From contig NZ_BNBE01000001.1 of NCBI RefSeq assembly GCF_014654895.1, positions 868,001 through 932,000 of the forward strand: 64,000 bases of DNA, read 5' to 3'. This DNA is from Streptomyces filamentosus. GTDB taxonomy: Bacteria; Actinomycetota; Actinomycetes; Streptomycetales; Streptomycetaceae. The position numbers and the translations under genes are program-made. Under the pieces are notes generated by a model. It was not told the DNA's origin. It did no database searches and saw only the letters and a list, made by a program, of their open reading frames with translations. This document shows positions 17,425-25,501 of this stretch, piece after piece. Position 1 is the stretch's first letter. Each line of letters begins with the position of its first letter.

Positions 17425-18621
17425 GTGAACGGGGGCGCTGGGAACGGGGCGGAGGCACGGTCGGCGGCGCGTCGTGCGGCGGGGGTGCTCGCCGGGTGCC
17501 TGACCGCGCCGCTCGGGTCGGCCTATCTGCTCCTCTCGGGCGTTCCCCTCGGGCCGTTCCTGCTGTGGCCGCGGACGCGTCCGCACGCCCTCGGGCTGCT
17601 CGGTTCCGGTGCCCGGCGGCTCGCCGGGGTGGAGCGGAGGCGCCGGACCGTCTTCTTCGGCGACCGGTTCCCCGAGGCGTACGGGCGGGAGGCGTCCGAA
17701 TCGGAGGCGTACGGGGGCGACGGGGCCGTGCTGCGCTATCTGGCGGTCCGGTCCTGGGCGGGGCTCGTGTGCGGGACCGTGCTCGGGCTGGTCGGCTTCG
17801 GCGCGGTGCTCGCCGGACTGCTGGTCGCCGGCGTGGCGCGGGGGACCACCGGGGTGGCGGAGCTGCTGGGACAGCTCGTCCTCGGCGGGGTCCTGCTCTT
17901 CCTCGGCCTCCAGGGCCTGGCCGCGCTCACCGCCCTCGACGCCCGGCTGGCCCGGGAGCACTTCGGGCCTTCGGAGCGGGAACTGCTGCGCCGCCGGATC
18001 GACGAGCTCTCCGTCAGCCGGGCCGCCGTCGTCGGGGCCGTGGACGGGGAGCGGCGGCGGATCGAGCGGGACCTCCACGACGGGGTGCAGCAGCGGCTCG
18101 TGGCGCTCGCCATGCTGATCGGGCGGGCGCGGCGCGGCGCCGGGCGCGACCCCGGGCGGGCCGCGGAGCTGCTGGACCAGGCGCACCGGGAGGCACAGGA
18201 GGTGCTGGCCGAACTGCGCGAGGTGGCCTGGCGGGTGTACCCGTCGGCGCTGGACAGCCTCGGCCTGGAGGAGGCGCTGGGCGGGGTGGCGCAGCGGTGC
18301 GCGCTGCCGCTGCGGATCGCGTACGAGGTCGAAGGGCCGCTGCCGCGTCCGGTGGAGACGGCCGCGTACTTCGTCGTCTCCGAGGCCGTCACCAACGCCG
18401 CCAAGCACTCGGCCGCCTCGGCCGTCTCCGTACGGGTCGCGAGGGCGCCCGGCGGTCCGCTGACCGTGCGGATCGAGGACGACGGCCGGGGCGGCGCGGA
18501 CCCGGCGGGCAGCGGCCTGACCGGACTGCGCGGACGGGTCGGCGCGCTCGACGGCGTCCTGCGCGTCGACAGCCCCCTCGGGGGACCCACCACCATCGTC
18601 GCGGAGCTGCCGTGCGCGTGA
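17425..18621 (+). CDS. NarL/LuxR-type two-component sensor histidine kinase
   Basis: 398 aa from GTG 17425. The N-terminal half has about four membrane helices in pairs (near residues 10-45, 108-145 and 150-175) joined by an RDRFPEAYG-like cytoplasmic linker, with very short external loops, typical of kinases that sense the membrane itself. The dimerisation domain is HisKA_3, with H218 in RRRIERDLHDGVQQR as phospho-acceptor. The ATPase domain keeps the N box (SEAVTNAAKHS) and G box (DDGRGGADPAGSGLTGLRGR). It overlaps the response regulator by 10 nt and follows the DedA gene closely. Confidence 0.92.
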   Translation: MNGGAGNGAEARSAARRAAGVLAGCLTAPLGSAYLLLSGVPLGPFLLWPRTRPHALGLLGSGARRLAGVERRRRTVFFGDRFPEAYGREASESEAYGGDGAVLRYLAVRSWAGLVCGTVLGLVGFGAVLAGLLVAGVARGTTGVAELLGQLVLGGVLLFLGLQGLAALTALDARLAREHFGPSERELLRRRIDELSVSRAAVVGAVDGERRRIERDLHDGVQQRLVALAMLIGRARRGAGRDPGRAAELLDQAHREAQEVLAELREVAWRVYPSALDSLGLEEALGGVAQRCALPLRIAYEVEGPLPRPVETAAYFVVSEAVTNAAKHSAASAVSVRVARAPGGPLTVRIEDDGRGGADPAGSGLTGLRGRVGALDGVLRVDSPLGGPTTIVAELPCA

Positions 18622-19256
18622 TCCTGGCCGAGGACTCGACCCTGCTGCGGGAAGGACTCGCCCGCCTGCTCGCCGAGGAGGGGCACGAGGTCGTCGGGGC
18701 GTTCGGCGACGCCGTGACGCTGGTCGCCGAGGCGGAGGCGCTGCGCCCCGACGTGGTCGTCGCCGACATCCGGATGCCGCCGACCCACACCGACGAGGGG
18801 CTGCGCGCGGCCGTCGAGATCCGCGAACGGCTGCCGGGGACGGGGGTCCTGGTGCTCTCCCAGCACGTGGAGCGGAGCTACGCGGCCCGGCTGCTCGCGG
18901 CCGGCGCGGAGCGGGTCGGCTATCTGCTGAAGGACCGGGTGGCGCAGGTCGAGGAGTTCCTCGACGCGCTGGAGCGGATCCACGCGGGCGGGGCGGCGAT
19001 CGACCCGGAGGTCGTGCGCCAGCTGGTCGTCCGCAGCACGCGCGCCGACCCGCTGGCCCGGCTGACCCCGCGCGAGCGGGACGTCCTCCAGGTGCTCGCG
19101 CAGGGCTGCACGAACACGGCCATCGCGCGGCGGCTGCACCTGTCCCTGAGCGCGGTGGAGAAGCACCTCAACGCGGTCTTCGACAAGCTGGAACTGCGCG
19201 GGACCGAGGGCCACAGCCCCCGGATCCTCGCGGTGCTGCGCTGGCTGGAGGCGTGA
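18612..19256 (+). CDS. NarL/LuxR-family response regulator
   Basis: 214 aa from GTG 18612, inside the kinase 3' end (10-nt overlap, coupled translation). Receiver domain 1-120 with D52 (VVVADIRMPP) as phosphorylation site, the acidic pair E7-D8 and K105 region (LLKDRV). The C-terminal LuxR helix-turn-helix (about 150-205) has LTPRERDVLQVLAQGCTNTA and LSLSAVEKHLNAVF. The ADIRMPPTHTDEG form is the one common in actinobacterial partners of short-loop membrane kinases. Confidence 0.94.
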   Translation: MRVILAEDSTLLREGLARLLAEEGHEVVGAFGDAVTLVAEAEALRPDVVVADIRMPPTHTDEGLRAAVEIRERLPGTGVLVLSQHVERSYAARLLAAGAERVGYLLKDRVAQVEEFLDALERIHAGGAAIDPEVVRQLVVRSTRADPLARLTPRERDVLQVLAQGCTNTAIARRLHLSLSAVEKHLNAVFDKLELRGTEGHSPRILAVLRWLEA

Positions 19257-19333
19257 CCGTCCGGGCCCGGCTCCCGACGGGGAACGGCTCCCGGCCGGTC
19301 CCCGTCTGCCGGCCCGTCCCGGCTGCCGGCCCG

Positions 19334-19367
19334 CCCCGGTTCCCGGTCAGCCCCGGTTCCCGGTCAG
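19334..19367. repeat. Exact 17-bp tandem duplication overlapping a stop codon
   Basis: CCCCGGTTCCCGGTCAG occurs at 19334-19350 and again at 19351-19367 without mismatch. The stop codon of the sugar-kinase gene (19347-19349, minus strand) lies in one copy; the same bases in the other copy are read in a different frame. Confidence 0.85.
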
Positions 19368-20534
19368 GAGGGCGTGGAGGCGCAGGAGGGTCCGCTCGTC
19401 GCCGAAGCCGCCCGCCTTGATGACGACGGGGACCGGGGGGACGTCCGCCGGGCCCGCGAGGGTGCCGCGGGCGATGCCGGGTTCGGGTTCGTCGTGCAGG
19501 TCGATGCCGTGGGCGCCGAGCGCGCGCAGGACGGCCTCCGCGGTCTCACCGCCGGTGAGCACCAGGCCGTCGAAGGGGTCGCGGGCGGCCAGGGCCGCGA
19601 CGGAGTCCGCGAGGAGCCGCGTCAACTCCGCCGGATCCGCCCGGCGTTCGTGGGGCGTGTGCAGGATGCGTACGGGGGCGGCCGCGGCCCCCGGCAGGTC
19701 GGCGGGGCCGCCGGCGACGGCGCTCGCCGCGCCCGGCTCGGCGGCCAGCAGGGCGAGCTGGCGGCGGGTGGCGGGGTTGGCGCTGCCGACCGCCACCAAG
19801 GGGCGCCGCGCGGGCGGGAGTCCGGCGGCTCCGGCGGCGTCCCCCGGGAGGGCGTGGTGGCGGGCGAGGGCGGCGGCCAGGCCCGGGGAGCCGACCCACA
19901 GGACGGCGCGGTGGTCGGGGACGGCGGCGACGATCCGGTCCAGGTCGGCGTCGGTGGCGGCCGAGCAGACGAACAGGCCGCCGTCCGGGAGGAGTTCGGT
20001 CAGCTCCTCCGGCCGGTCGGCGCCGACGAGGACGGCCTCCGGGAGCACGCGGGCGAGGTCGGCGGTGCGGACGGGGTGGGCGGGGTCGCGGGCGAACTCG
20101 CTCTCGTCGACGCGCACCCCGCGCACGTACTGGACGCCGTGGCGGGTGGTGCGGCCCTCGGCAGGGAAGGCCGGGGCGACGACGACCGCCGGCCGCCCGG
20201 AACCCTCCCGCGCGGCCCGGACCTCGGCCGCCACGTGACCGCGCAGGGTCGAGTCCACGGTCTTGAGCAGCAGCTCCGCCCCGGCGAGGTCCCGGGCCGC
20301 CTCCCGCGCGCGCTCCGCGGCCGCCGTCTCGTCCAGCAGCCGGCTGCCGAGGTCGACGGCGAGGACCCCGCCACCGCCCGGACCTCCGCCCGGACCTCCG
20401 ATCGGGCTTCCGGAGAGGAGGACCCGCGCGGGGTGGCCGGTGCGGCGGAAGGGGGCCGCCCCGTCCCCCGCGCTGGTCAGGTCGTCGGCGAGGACGGCGA
20501 CGCGGGGCGGGGTGACGGACGGGGCGGGGCGCAT
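19347..20534 (-). CDS. Four-carbon acid sugar kinase family protein (DUF1537, OtnK/DtnK-like)
   Basis: 395 aa from ATG 20534 with GAGGAA 7 nt upstream. N-terminal domain: RVAVLADDLTSAGDGAAPF (the ADDLTGA-type sugar-binding motif), LLLKTVDSTLRGHV and VVVAPAFPAEGRTTRHGVQYV. C-terminal nucleotide domain: GLVLTGGETAEAVLRALG and VVIKAGGFGDERTL, both family hallmarks. Such kinases phosphorylate D-erythronate, threonate or related acids. The usual partners (PdxA2-like dehydrogenase, aldolase, dehydrogenase) are absent, so the pathway here is unknown. The C-terminus is set by a tandem duplication. Confidence 0.85.
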   Translation of the reverse strand: MRPAPSVTPPRVAVLADDLTSAGDGAAPFRRTGHPARVLLSGSPIGGPGGGPGGGGVLAVDLGSRLLDETAAAERAREAARDLAGAELLLKTVDSTLRGHVAAEVRAAREGSGRPAVVVAPAFPAEGRTTRHGVQYVRGVRVDESEFARDPAHPVRTADLARVLPEAVLVGADRPEELTELLPDGGLFVCSAATDADLDRIVAAVPDHRAVLWVGSPGLAAALARHHALPGDAAGAAGLPPARRPLVAVGSANPATRRQLALLAAEPGAASAVAGGPADLPGAAAAPVRILHTPHERRADPAELTRLLADSVAALAARDPFDGLVLTGGETAEAVLRALGAHGIDLHDEPEPGIARGTLAGPADVPPVPVVIKAGGFGDERTLLRLHALLTGNRG

Positions 20535-20971
20535 CGGCGGTTCCTCGGGTCGTACGGACGTGGGCGGGGGCACCTGCCCCCGCCCACCCTCACCCGCGCG
20601 GCCCGCCCGGTCCAGCGCCGGAGCCCTTTCCGCCGGTCCGCGCGCGGCCGCGGGGACGGCGGCCGGGGCGCGGGCGGCGGGGGCTGCGGCACGGAGGCGG
20701 CGATATGGTCATGGGCATGCCTGAACTCCCTGGGGACGGGGGCGAGTCAGCGGCTCGGCCTGGGCCAGGGGCGGGCAGAGGGGGACCTGCCCTCAAGATC
20801 ACCGAGCGCCTTCCGACGCTAACCGGACGGGCCCCGGCACCACGGCAGGACACACGGCACGACGCCTCCGGCCGGGCCCGCTCACCACTTCGGCGGAGCG
20901 CGTTCGGACTCCGGCGGGACGCGCCCGGCTCCGGCACGCCGCACGACCCGCCACCCGGCGCGGAACCCGCA

Positions 20972-21023
20972 CACCGGAGCCGTACGGACCACGACACGGA
21001 AGCGGCGCACCGGAGCCGTACGG
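20972..21023. repeat. 16-bp direct repeat, two copies 36 bp apart
   Basis: CACCGGAGCCGTACGG at 20972-20987 and 21008-21023, identical. Non-coding. Confidence 0.75.
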
Positions 21024-21032
21024 GCCGCGGCG

Positions 21033-21097
21033 CCCCTCCCGTACGGGACACGCCACCCCCTCCCGTGCAGGACACGCCCCCTCCCGTACACGCCCGC
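21033..21097. repeat. About 22-bp imperfect repeat, three copies
   Basis: Units of the form CCCCTCCCGTACGGGACACG recur with a period near 23 bp; the second copy has GTGCAGG in the middle and the third is truncated. Adjacent to the 36-bp-spaced repeat pair. Confidence 0.65.
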
Positions 21098-21241
21098 CGT
21101 GGCTCCCGGTGTCCCCTCCGCCACCCGGAGCCACGGCCGGGGGTCCTGGGCGCGCGCCGGGGCTCCGGCGCAGCGGACATCACAGCCTCCGGGGTCCTCC
21201 TCCCTGGCCAGTGGCGCCCGCGACCTGGCAGGATCGCCGAC

Positions 21242-22240
21242 ATGCTCGCCTCCCTCACCCGCGCCGCCCGCCGCCGCGTCCTCGCGTTCGCGGCCGTGCT
21301 GCTCGCGGTGTGCGGGGTGCTGCTGTGGTGGCTGGCGCCCTTCGGGCCCGCCACGCCCAGCGGGTCGATCACGTTCAGCACCGGGGTCCCGAGCGGGGTC
21401 TACCAGCGCTACGGGGAGCTGCTCAAGCAGGCCATGGCCAAGGAGCTGCCCGACGTGTCGATCACCCTCAAGAACAGCGAGGGCTCGCAGCAGAACCTGG
21501 CCCGGGTGGCCTCCGGCGAGGCCGACTTCACCGTCGCGACCGCCGACGCCGTGGCGCAGTACATCCGCGACCGCCGCCCCGGCTTCGAGCGGCTGCGGGG
21601 CTGCGCCCGCCTCTACGACGACTACGTGCAGCTGATCGTGCGCAAGGGGTCGCCGGTGACCCAGGTCTCCGACCTGCGGGGGCTGCGGGTCGGCGTCGGG
21701 CAGGACGGCTCCGGCGTGCGGCTGATAGCGGACCGGGTCCTGGCCGCGGCCGGGCTCACCCCGGACCGGGACGTGCGGGCGGAGCCGGTGGGCATCGACA
21801 CGATGCCGGCACTGCTGGAGCGCGGCGAGCTCGACGCGTTCTTCTGGTCGGGCGGGCTGCCGACGCAGGCCGTGCAGTCCCTGGCGGAGCGCTTCCCGGT
21901 GCGGCTCGTGCCGATGGACGAGGACCTGGTGGACGCGCTGCGGGGGGTGGGCGCCTCGACCCGGCACTACCGCTCGGCGGTGATCCCGGCCGACGCGTAC
22001 GCGAAGGCGCAGGACGGGCAGGCGGTGGAGACGCTGGCGGTGGCGAACCTGATGGTGACGACGGCGGAGGCCGACCCGGACCTGGTGGAGGGCTTCACCA
22101 GGTCGGTGATCGGCAGCCGGGACAGCATCGGCAGCCGGGTGCACCCGGCGCAGCTGGTGGACCTGCGGACGGCCGTCTACACCGAGCCGCTGACCCTCCA
22201 CGACGGCGCCCGCCGCTACTACCGCTCGGTCAAGCCCTGA
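21242..22240 (+). CDS. TAXI-family TRAP transporter solute-binding protein
   Basis: 332 aa from ATG 21242 (AGGA 10 nt upstream). One N-terminal hydrophobic helix (about 9-30) without a lipobox, probably an uncleaved anchor or signal peptide. The rest is the TAXI periplasmic-binding fold: GSITFSTGVPSGVYQRYGELL, EADFTVATADAV, VSDLRGLRVGVGQDGSGVR and DAFFWSGGLPTQAV. No TRAP membrane subunits (DctQ/DctM or fused) are in the window. It ends 18 nt from the convergent gluK stop. Some TAXI proteins bind glutamate, which makes its place beside a glutamate-sensing kinase notable. Confidence 0.9.
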   Translation: MLASLTRAARRRVLAFAAVLLAVCGVLLWWLAPFGPATPSGSITFSTGVPSGVYQRYGELLKQAMAKELPDVSITLKNSEGSQQNLARVASGEADFTVATADAVAQYIRDRRPGFERLRGCARLYDDYVQLIVRKGSPVTQVSDLRGLRVGVGQDGSGVRLIADRVLAAAGLTPDRDVRAEPVGIDTMPALLERGELDAFFWSGGLPTQAVQSLAERFPVRLVPMDEDLVDALRGVGASTRHYRSAVIPADAYAKAQDGQAVETLAVANLMVTTAEADPDLVEGFTRSVIGSRDSIGSRVHPAQLVDLRTAVYTEPLTLHDGARRYYRSVKP

Positions 22241-22258
22241 GTCCTCCGCCGTCCGCCG

Positions 22259-23656
22259 TCACCTCTCCGAGGGCGCGTACCTCGGCACGGTGACCGTCAC
22301 CCGCAGCCCGTGCGGCTCGTTCGGGGCGAAGGCGATGCCGCCGCCCGCGGCGGTGAGCAGGACGCGGGCGATGGAGAGGCCGAGGCCGGAGCCCTTGACG
22401 TTCTGGTGGCGGCCGGAGCGCCAGAAGCGGTCCCCGACCCGGCTCAGCTCCTCCTCGGTGAGACCGGGGCCGAGGTCGGCGACGACCACCTCGACGGCGT
22501 CCCGCCCGGCGAGGACCCGTACGGTCACCCGTTCTCCCGCCGGGGTGAACTTCAGCGCGTTGTCGACGACCGCGTCCAGGGCGCTGGACAGGGTCACCGG
22601 GTCCGCCCAGCCGGTGGCCGCCCCGCACTCCCCCACCAGGGCGACGCCCTTGTCGTCGGCGACCGGCCGCCAGGAGGCGAGCCGCTCGGCGGTGAGGGCG
22701 CCGACGTCGGTCAGCCGCAGGTCGGCGGCGGCGTGCTCGGCGAGGGCCAGGCCGAGGAGGTCGTCGAGGACCTGCGCGAGCCGCTTGCCCTCGGTGCGCA
22801 CGGAGGCGATCTCCTCGTTGTCCTCGGGGAGTTCGAGGGCGAGGAGTTCGATGCGCAGCAGCAGTGCGGCGAGCGGGTTGCGGAGCTGGTGCGAGGCGTC
22901 GGCGACGAACGCCCGCTGCTGTTCGAGGGATTCCTCGACATGGTCGGCCATCTCGTTGAACGAGCGGGCGAGGCGGCGCAGTTCGGGCGGCCCGCCGGCC
23001 TCGGCGACCCGGGAGTTCATCCGGCCGGTGGCGATGTCGTGGGTGACGCCGTCCAGCACCCGGACCGGGCGCAGCACCCAGCCGGTGAGGCGGACGGCGG
23101 CGCCGACGGCGAGCAGCATGGCGGCCGCCTCGCCGGTGAAGATCACCAGCCAGTCGCGCAGGATGCGGGCGCGGAGCTCGCCGGTGGGCGAGTCGGTGAC
23201 GACGACGGCGACGACGTCCCCGTCGCGGACGACGGGCGAGGCGATGGTGAGGCGGGCGTGCGGCTGCCAGGGCCAGATCTGCGGCGGGTCGTGGCTGCGG
23301 CGGCCGAGCAGGGACTCGTTGAAGGCCCGGCGGCCCTCCCCCTCGGAGGGGACGGCCCAGCCCTCGGGGGCGGCGGCCATGGCCCGGTTGTCGCGGTAGA
23401 AGATGCCGGCCCGGATGCCGTAGACGTCGTGGTAGCTGACGAGCTCCCCGCCGAGGGTGGCGCGGCGCTCGCCGTCTCCGGTGGCGAGGTCGCCGACGAA
23501 CTGGGCGAGGGCGGCGAAGCGGGCGGCGTCGTCGAGGCGGTCGACGACGACCCGCTGCTGCTGGGCGGCGGCGGTGCTGGCGGCGAGCGGGAAGCCGAGG
23601 GCGAGGAGGACCCCGGCCATCAGGACGATGAGCAGGGGGAGGAGGCGGGTGCGCAC
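22259..23656 (-). CDS. gluK: Sensor histidine kinase, GluK-like (glutamate sensing)
   Basis: 465 aa from GTG 23656. One helix at 5-28, an extracytoplasmic sensor region of about 145 residues, a second helix near 178-200, HAMP (about 200-250), HisKA with QQRAFVADASHQLRNPLAALL, and HATPase with VDNALKFTPAGE and GSGLGLSIARVLL. The phospho-accepting H sits in SHQLRNP. It starts 18 nt after the gluR stop without its own ribosome site, so translation is probably coupled. Position next to gluR and divergent gluABCD matches the GluR-GluK system reported to sense glutamate in S. coelicolor; orthology is inferred from context. Confidence 0.88.
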   Translation of the reverse strand: MRTRLLPLLIVLMAGVLLALGFPLAASTAAAQQQRVVVDRLDDAARFAALAQFVGDLATGDGERRATLGGELVSYHDVYGIRAGIFYRDNRAMAAAPEGWAVPSEGEGRRAFNESLLGRRSHDPPQIWPWQPHARLTIASPVVRDGDVVAVVVTDSPTGELRARILRDWLVIFTGEAAAMLLAVGAAVRLTGWVLRPVRVLDGVTHDIATGRMNSRVAEAGGPPELRRLARSFNEMADHVEESLEQQRAFVADASHQLRNPLAALLLRIELLALELPEDNEEIASVRTEGKRLAQVLDDLLGLALAEHAAADLRLTDVGALTAERLASWRPVADDKGVALVGECGAATGWADPVTLSSALDAVVDNALKFTPAGERVTVRVLAGRDAVEVVVADLGPGLTEEELSRVGDRFWRSGRHQNVKGSGLGLSIARVLLTAAGGGIAFAPNEPHGLRVTVTVPRYAPSER

Positions 23657-23674
23657 GGGCGGGGCGGCCGGGGG

Positions 23675-24400
23675 TTACGCGGCCGGGGCGACCAGGCGGT
23701 AGCCGACGCCCCGCACGGTCTCGATCAGGGCGGGCATGCGCAGCTTGGAGCGGAGCGAGGCGACGTGCACCTCCAGGGTGCGGCCGGTCCCCTCCCAGCT
23801 GGTCTGCCAGACCTCGGAGATGATCTGCTCGCGGCGGAAGACGACGCCGGGCCGCTGGGCCAGGAGGGCGAGCAGGTCGAACTCCTTGCGAGTGAGGGCG
23901 ACGGGCTCGCCGTCGACGCTGACGCGCCGGGTGGGCAGCTCGACGGCGACGGCACCGAGGCGGAGCACGCCGGCCTCGGCGGAGCCCGGGGAGCCCGCGG
24001 GGCCCGCGGCGTCGTCGGCGGGGCCGGGGGAGCGCCGGGCGACGGCGTGGATGCGGGCGAGCAGTTCGCCGGTGTCGTAGGGCTTGACGACGTAGTCGTC
24101 GGCGCCGAGGTTGAGGCCGTGGATGCGGGAGCGCACGTCGCTGCGGGCGGTCACCATGATCACCGGGGTGGTGGTGAGCTTCCGGACGCGGGCGCAGACC
24201 TGGTAGCCGTCCTGGTCGGGGAGGCCGAGGTCGAGCAGGATCACCCCGTACGAGGGCCGGTCGCCCTGCGCGGTGGGCAGGACGGCCTGGAGGGCCTCCT
24301 CGCCGTTGCGGGCGTGGGTGACGGCGAAGCCGTGCCGGGCGAGGATCGCGGAGAGGGCCGCGGCGACGTGGTCGTCGTCCTCGACGAGCAGCAGTCGCAT
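23675..24400 (-). CDS. gluR: OmpR-family response regulator, GluR-like
   Basis: 241 aa from ATG 24400, chosen for GAGGAGA 6 nt upstream. The receiver has the acidic pocket (VEDDDH), phospho-Asp in VILLDLGLPD, and the conserved Thr/Lys (MVTARSD, VVKPYD). The OmpR winged helix (about 150-240) is complete: LTRKEFDLLALLAQRPGVVFRR and TLEVHVASLRSKL. Divergent from gluA across a 261-nt region, and likely an activator of gluABCD according to the S. coelicolor model. Confidence 0.9.
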   Translation of the reverse strand: MRLLLVEDDDHVAAALSAILARHGFAVTHARNGEEALQAVLPTAQGDRPSYGVILLDLGLPDQDGYQVCARVRKLTTTPVIMVTARSDVRSRIHGLNLGADDYVVKPYDTGELLARIHAVARRSPGPADDAAGPAGSPGSAEAGVLRLGAVAVELPTRRVSVDGEPVALTRKEFDLLALLAQRPGVVFRREQIISEVWQTSWEGTGRTLEVHVASLRSKLRMPALIETVRGVGYRLVAPAA

Positions 24401-24507
24401 GGTCTTCTCCTCTCGTTCGCCGGGGCGTCCCCGATCGGGGCACGAACGCCCATGAACGCCGATCACCGACGTCACAGTCAAGTGTCCCCCTGCGGACCGC
24501 CCGCTTC

Positions 24508-24578
24508 CGTTATCCAGCCGGTACGGCTCCGCGGACCGTCCTCACGGAGGGTGGCCACCCGTGGCCCTATCGTTATCC
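24508..24578. promoter_or_regulatory. CGTTATCC direct repeat pair upstream of the gluA promoter
   Basis: CGTTATCC at 24508-24515 and 24571-24578, 63 bp apart (about six helical turns), the nearer copy 21 bp upstream of the gluA -35. In the gluR-gluA divergent region this is a candidate regulator-binding pair; the link to GluR is inference. Confidence 0.4.
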
Positions 24579-24599
24579 TCAATTTCCGCTCAGATGTGA

Positions 24600-24628
24600 T
24601 GACGGTCATCCGGACGGGTCTCTAGTGT
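24600..24628 (+). promoter_or_regulatory. Predicted sigma-HrdB-type promoter of gluABCD
   Basis: TGACGG (24600-24605), 17-bp spacer, TAGTGT (24623-24628), 33 nt before gluA ATG. On the other strand TTGACT (rc of 24476-24481) is a possible -35 for gluR, but no matching -10 is seen. Confidence 0.6.
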
Positions 24629-24661
24629 CCTCCCAACCGAGGAGGACGGAGCAAGAGGCCG

Positions 24662-25447
24662 ATGAGCGAAGTGGCAGTGTCCAAGGACCCCGAGGGCTCC
24701 CCCCGCCCCCTGGAGGACCTGGTCGTCCTGACCGGGGTGAACAAGCACTTCGGCGCGCTGCACGTGCTGCAGGACATCGACCTCACGATCGGCCGCGGTG
24801 AAGTCGTCGTCGTCATCGGGCCGTCGGGTTCGGGCAAGTCGACGCTGTGCCGGACGATCAACCGCCTGGAGACGATCGACGCGGGGACGATCACGATCGA
24901 CGGGAAGCCGCTGCCCGCGGAGGGCCGGGAGCTGGCCCGGCTGCGGTCGGATGTCGGCATGGTCTTCCAGTCCTTCAACCTCTTCGCGCACAAGACCGTG
25001 CTCGAGAACGTGATGCTGGGTCAGATCAAGGTCCGCGGGACGGCGAAGGCCGAGGCGGAGACCAAGGCCCGGGCCCTGCTGGAGCGGGTCGGCGTGGCCG
25101 CGCAGGCCGACAAGTACCCGGCGCAGCTCTCCGGCGGCCAGCAGCAGCGCGTGGCGATCGCCCGCGCCCTGGCGATGGACCCGAAGGTGATGCTCTTCGA
25201 CGAGCCGACCTCGGCGCTCGACCCGGAGATGATCAACGAGGTCCTGGAGGTCATGCAGCAGCTGGCCCGGGAGGGCATGACGATGGTGGTCGTGACGCAC
25301 GAGATGGGCTTCGCCCGCTCCGCCGCGGACCGGGTCGTCTTCATGGCCGACGGCCGGATCGTCGAACAGGCCACTCCCGAGGACTTCTTCAGCAACCCGC
25401 GCAGCGACCGCGCGAAGGACTTCCTCTCCAAAATCCTGCACCACTGA
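24662..25447 (+). CDS. gluA: Glutamate ABC transporter ATP-binding protein
   Basis: 261 aa. Walker [10 protein letters not shown] (about 58-66), Q-loop VFQSFNLF, signature [15 protein letters not shown], Walker [13 protein letters not shown] and switch His in VVVTHEMG. The polar-amino-acid-transporter subtype (PAAT) is clear from [20 protein letters not shown]. About 25 extra residues precede the usual family start, so an internal start is possible, but ATG 24662 has AAGAGG upstream. First gene of a four-gene uptake operon. Confidence 0.95.
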   Translation: MSEVAVSKDPEGSPRPLEDLVVLTGVNKHFGALHVLQDIDLTIGRGEVVVVIGPSGSGKSTLCRTINRLETIDAGTITIDGKPLPAEGRELARLRSDVGMVFQSFNLFAHKTVLENVMLGQIKVRGTAKAEAETKARALLERVGVAAQADKYPAQLSGGQQQRVAIARALAMDPKVMLFDEPTSALDPEMINEVLEVMQQLAREGMTMVVVTHEMGFARSAADRVVFMADGRIVEQATPEDFFSNPRSDRAKDFLSKILHH

Positions 25448-25501
25448 GCGAGTCGACGACCTAGTCTTCGCAACTCAACGCTACCCAAGGGACGTTCACC
25501 C

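Larger units (their letters stand above)
20535..21241. other. 707-nt stretch without a credible gene
   Basis: Lies between two divergent genes, far longer than neighbouring gaps. Frames are open on both strands, including one in frame with the TAXI gene from 20705, but their products are Arg/Pro/Gly/Ser-rich with no domain, no ribosome site and no third-position bias pattern like the neighbours. Two families of short direct repeats occupy 20972-21097 (separate entries). The sequence just before 21242 (AGGATCGCCGAC) holds the TAXI ribosome site. Confidence 0.55.

Noticed and set aside
20705..21241. N-terminal extension of the TAXI protein by 179 residues
   Set aside because: It would bury the signal helix inside the protein, holds repeats, and lacks a ribosome site.
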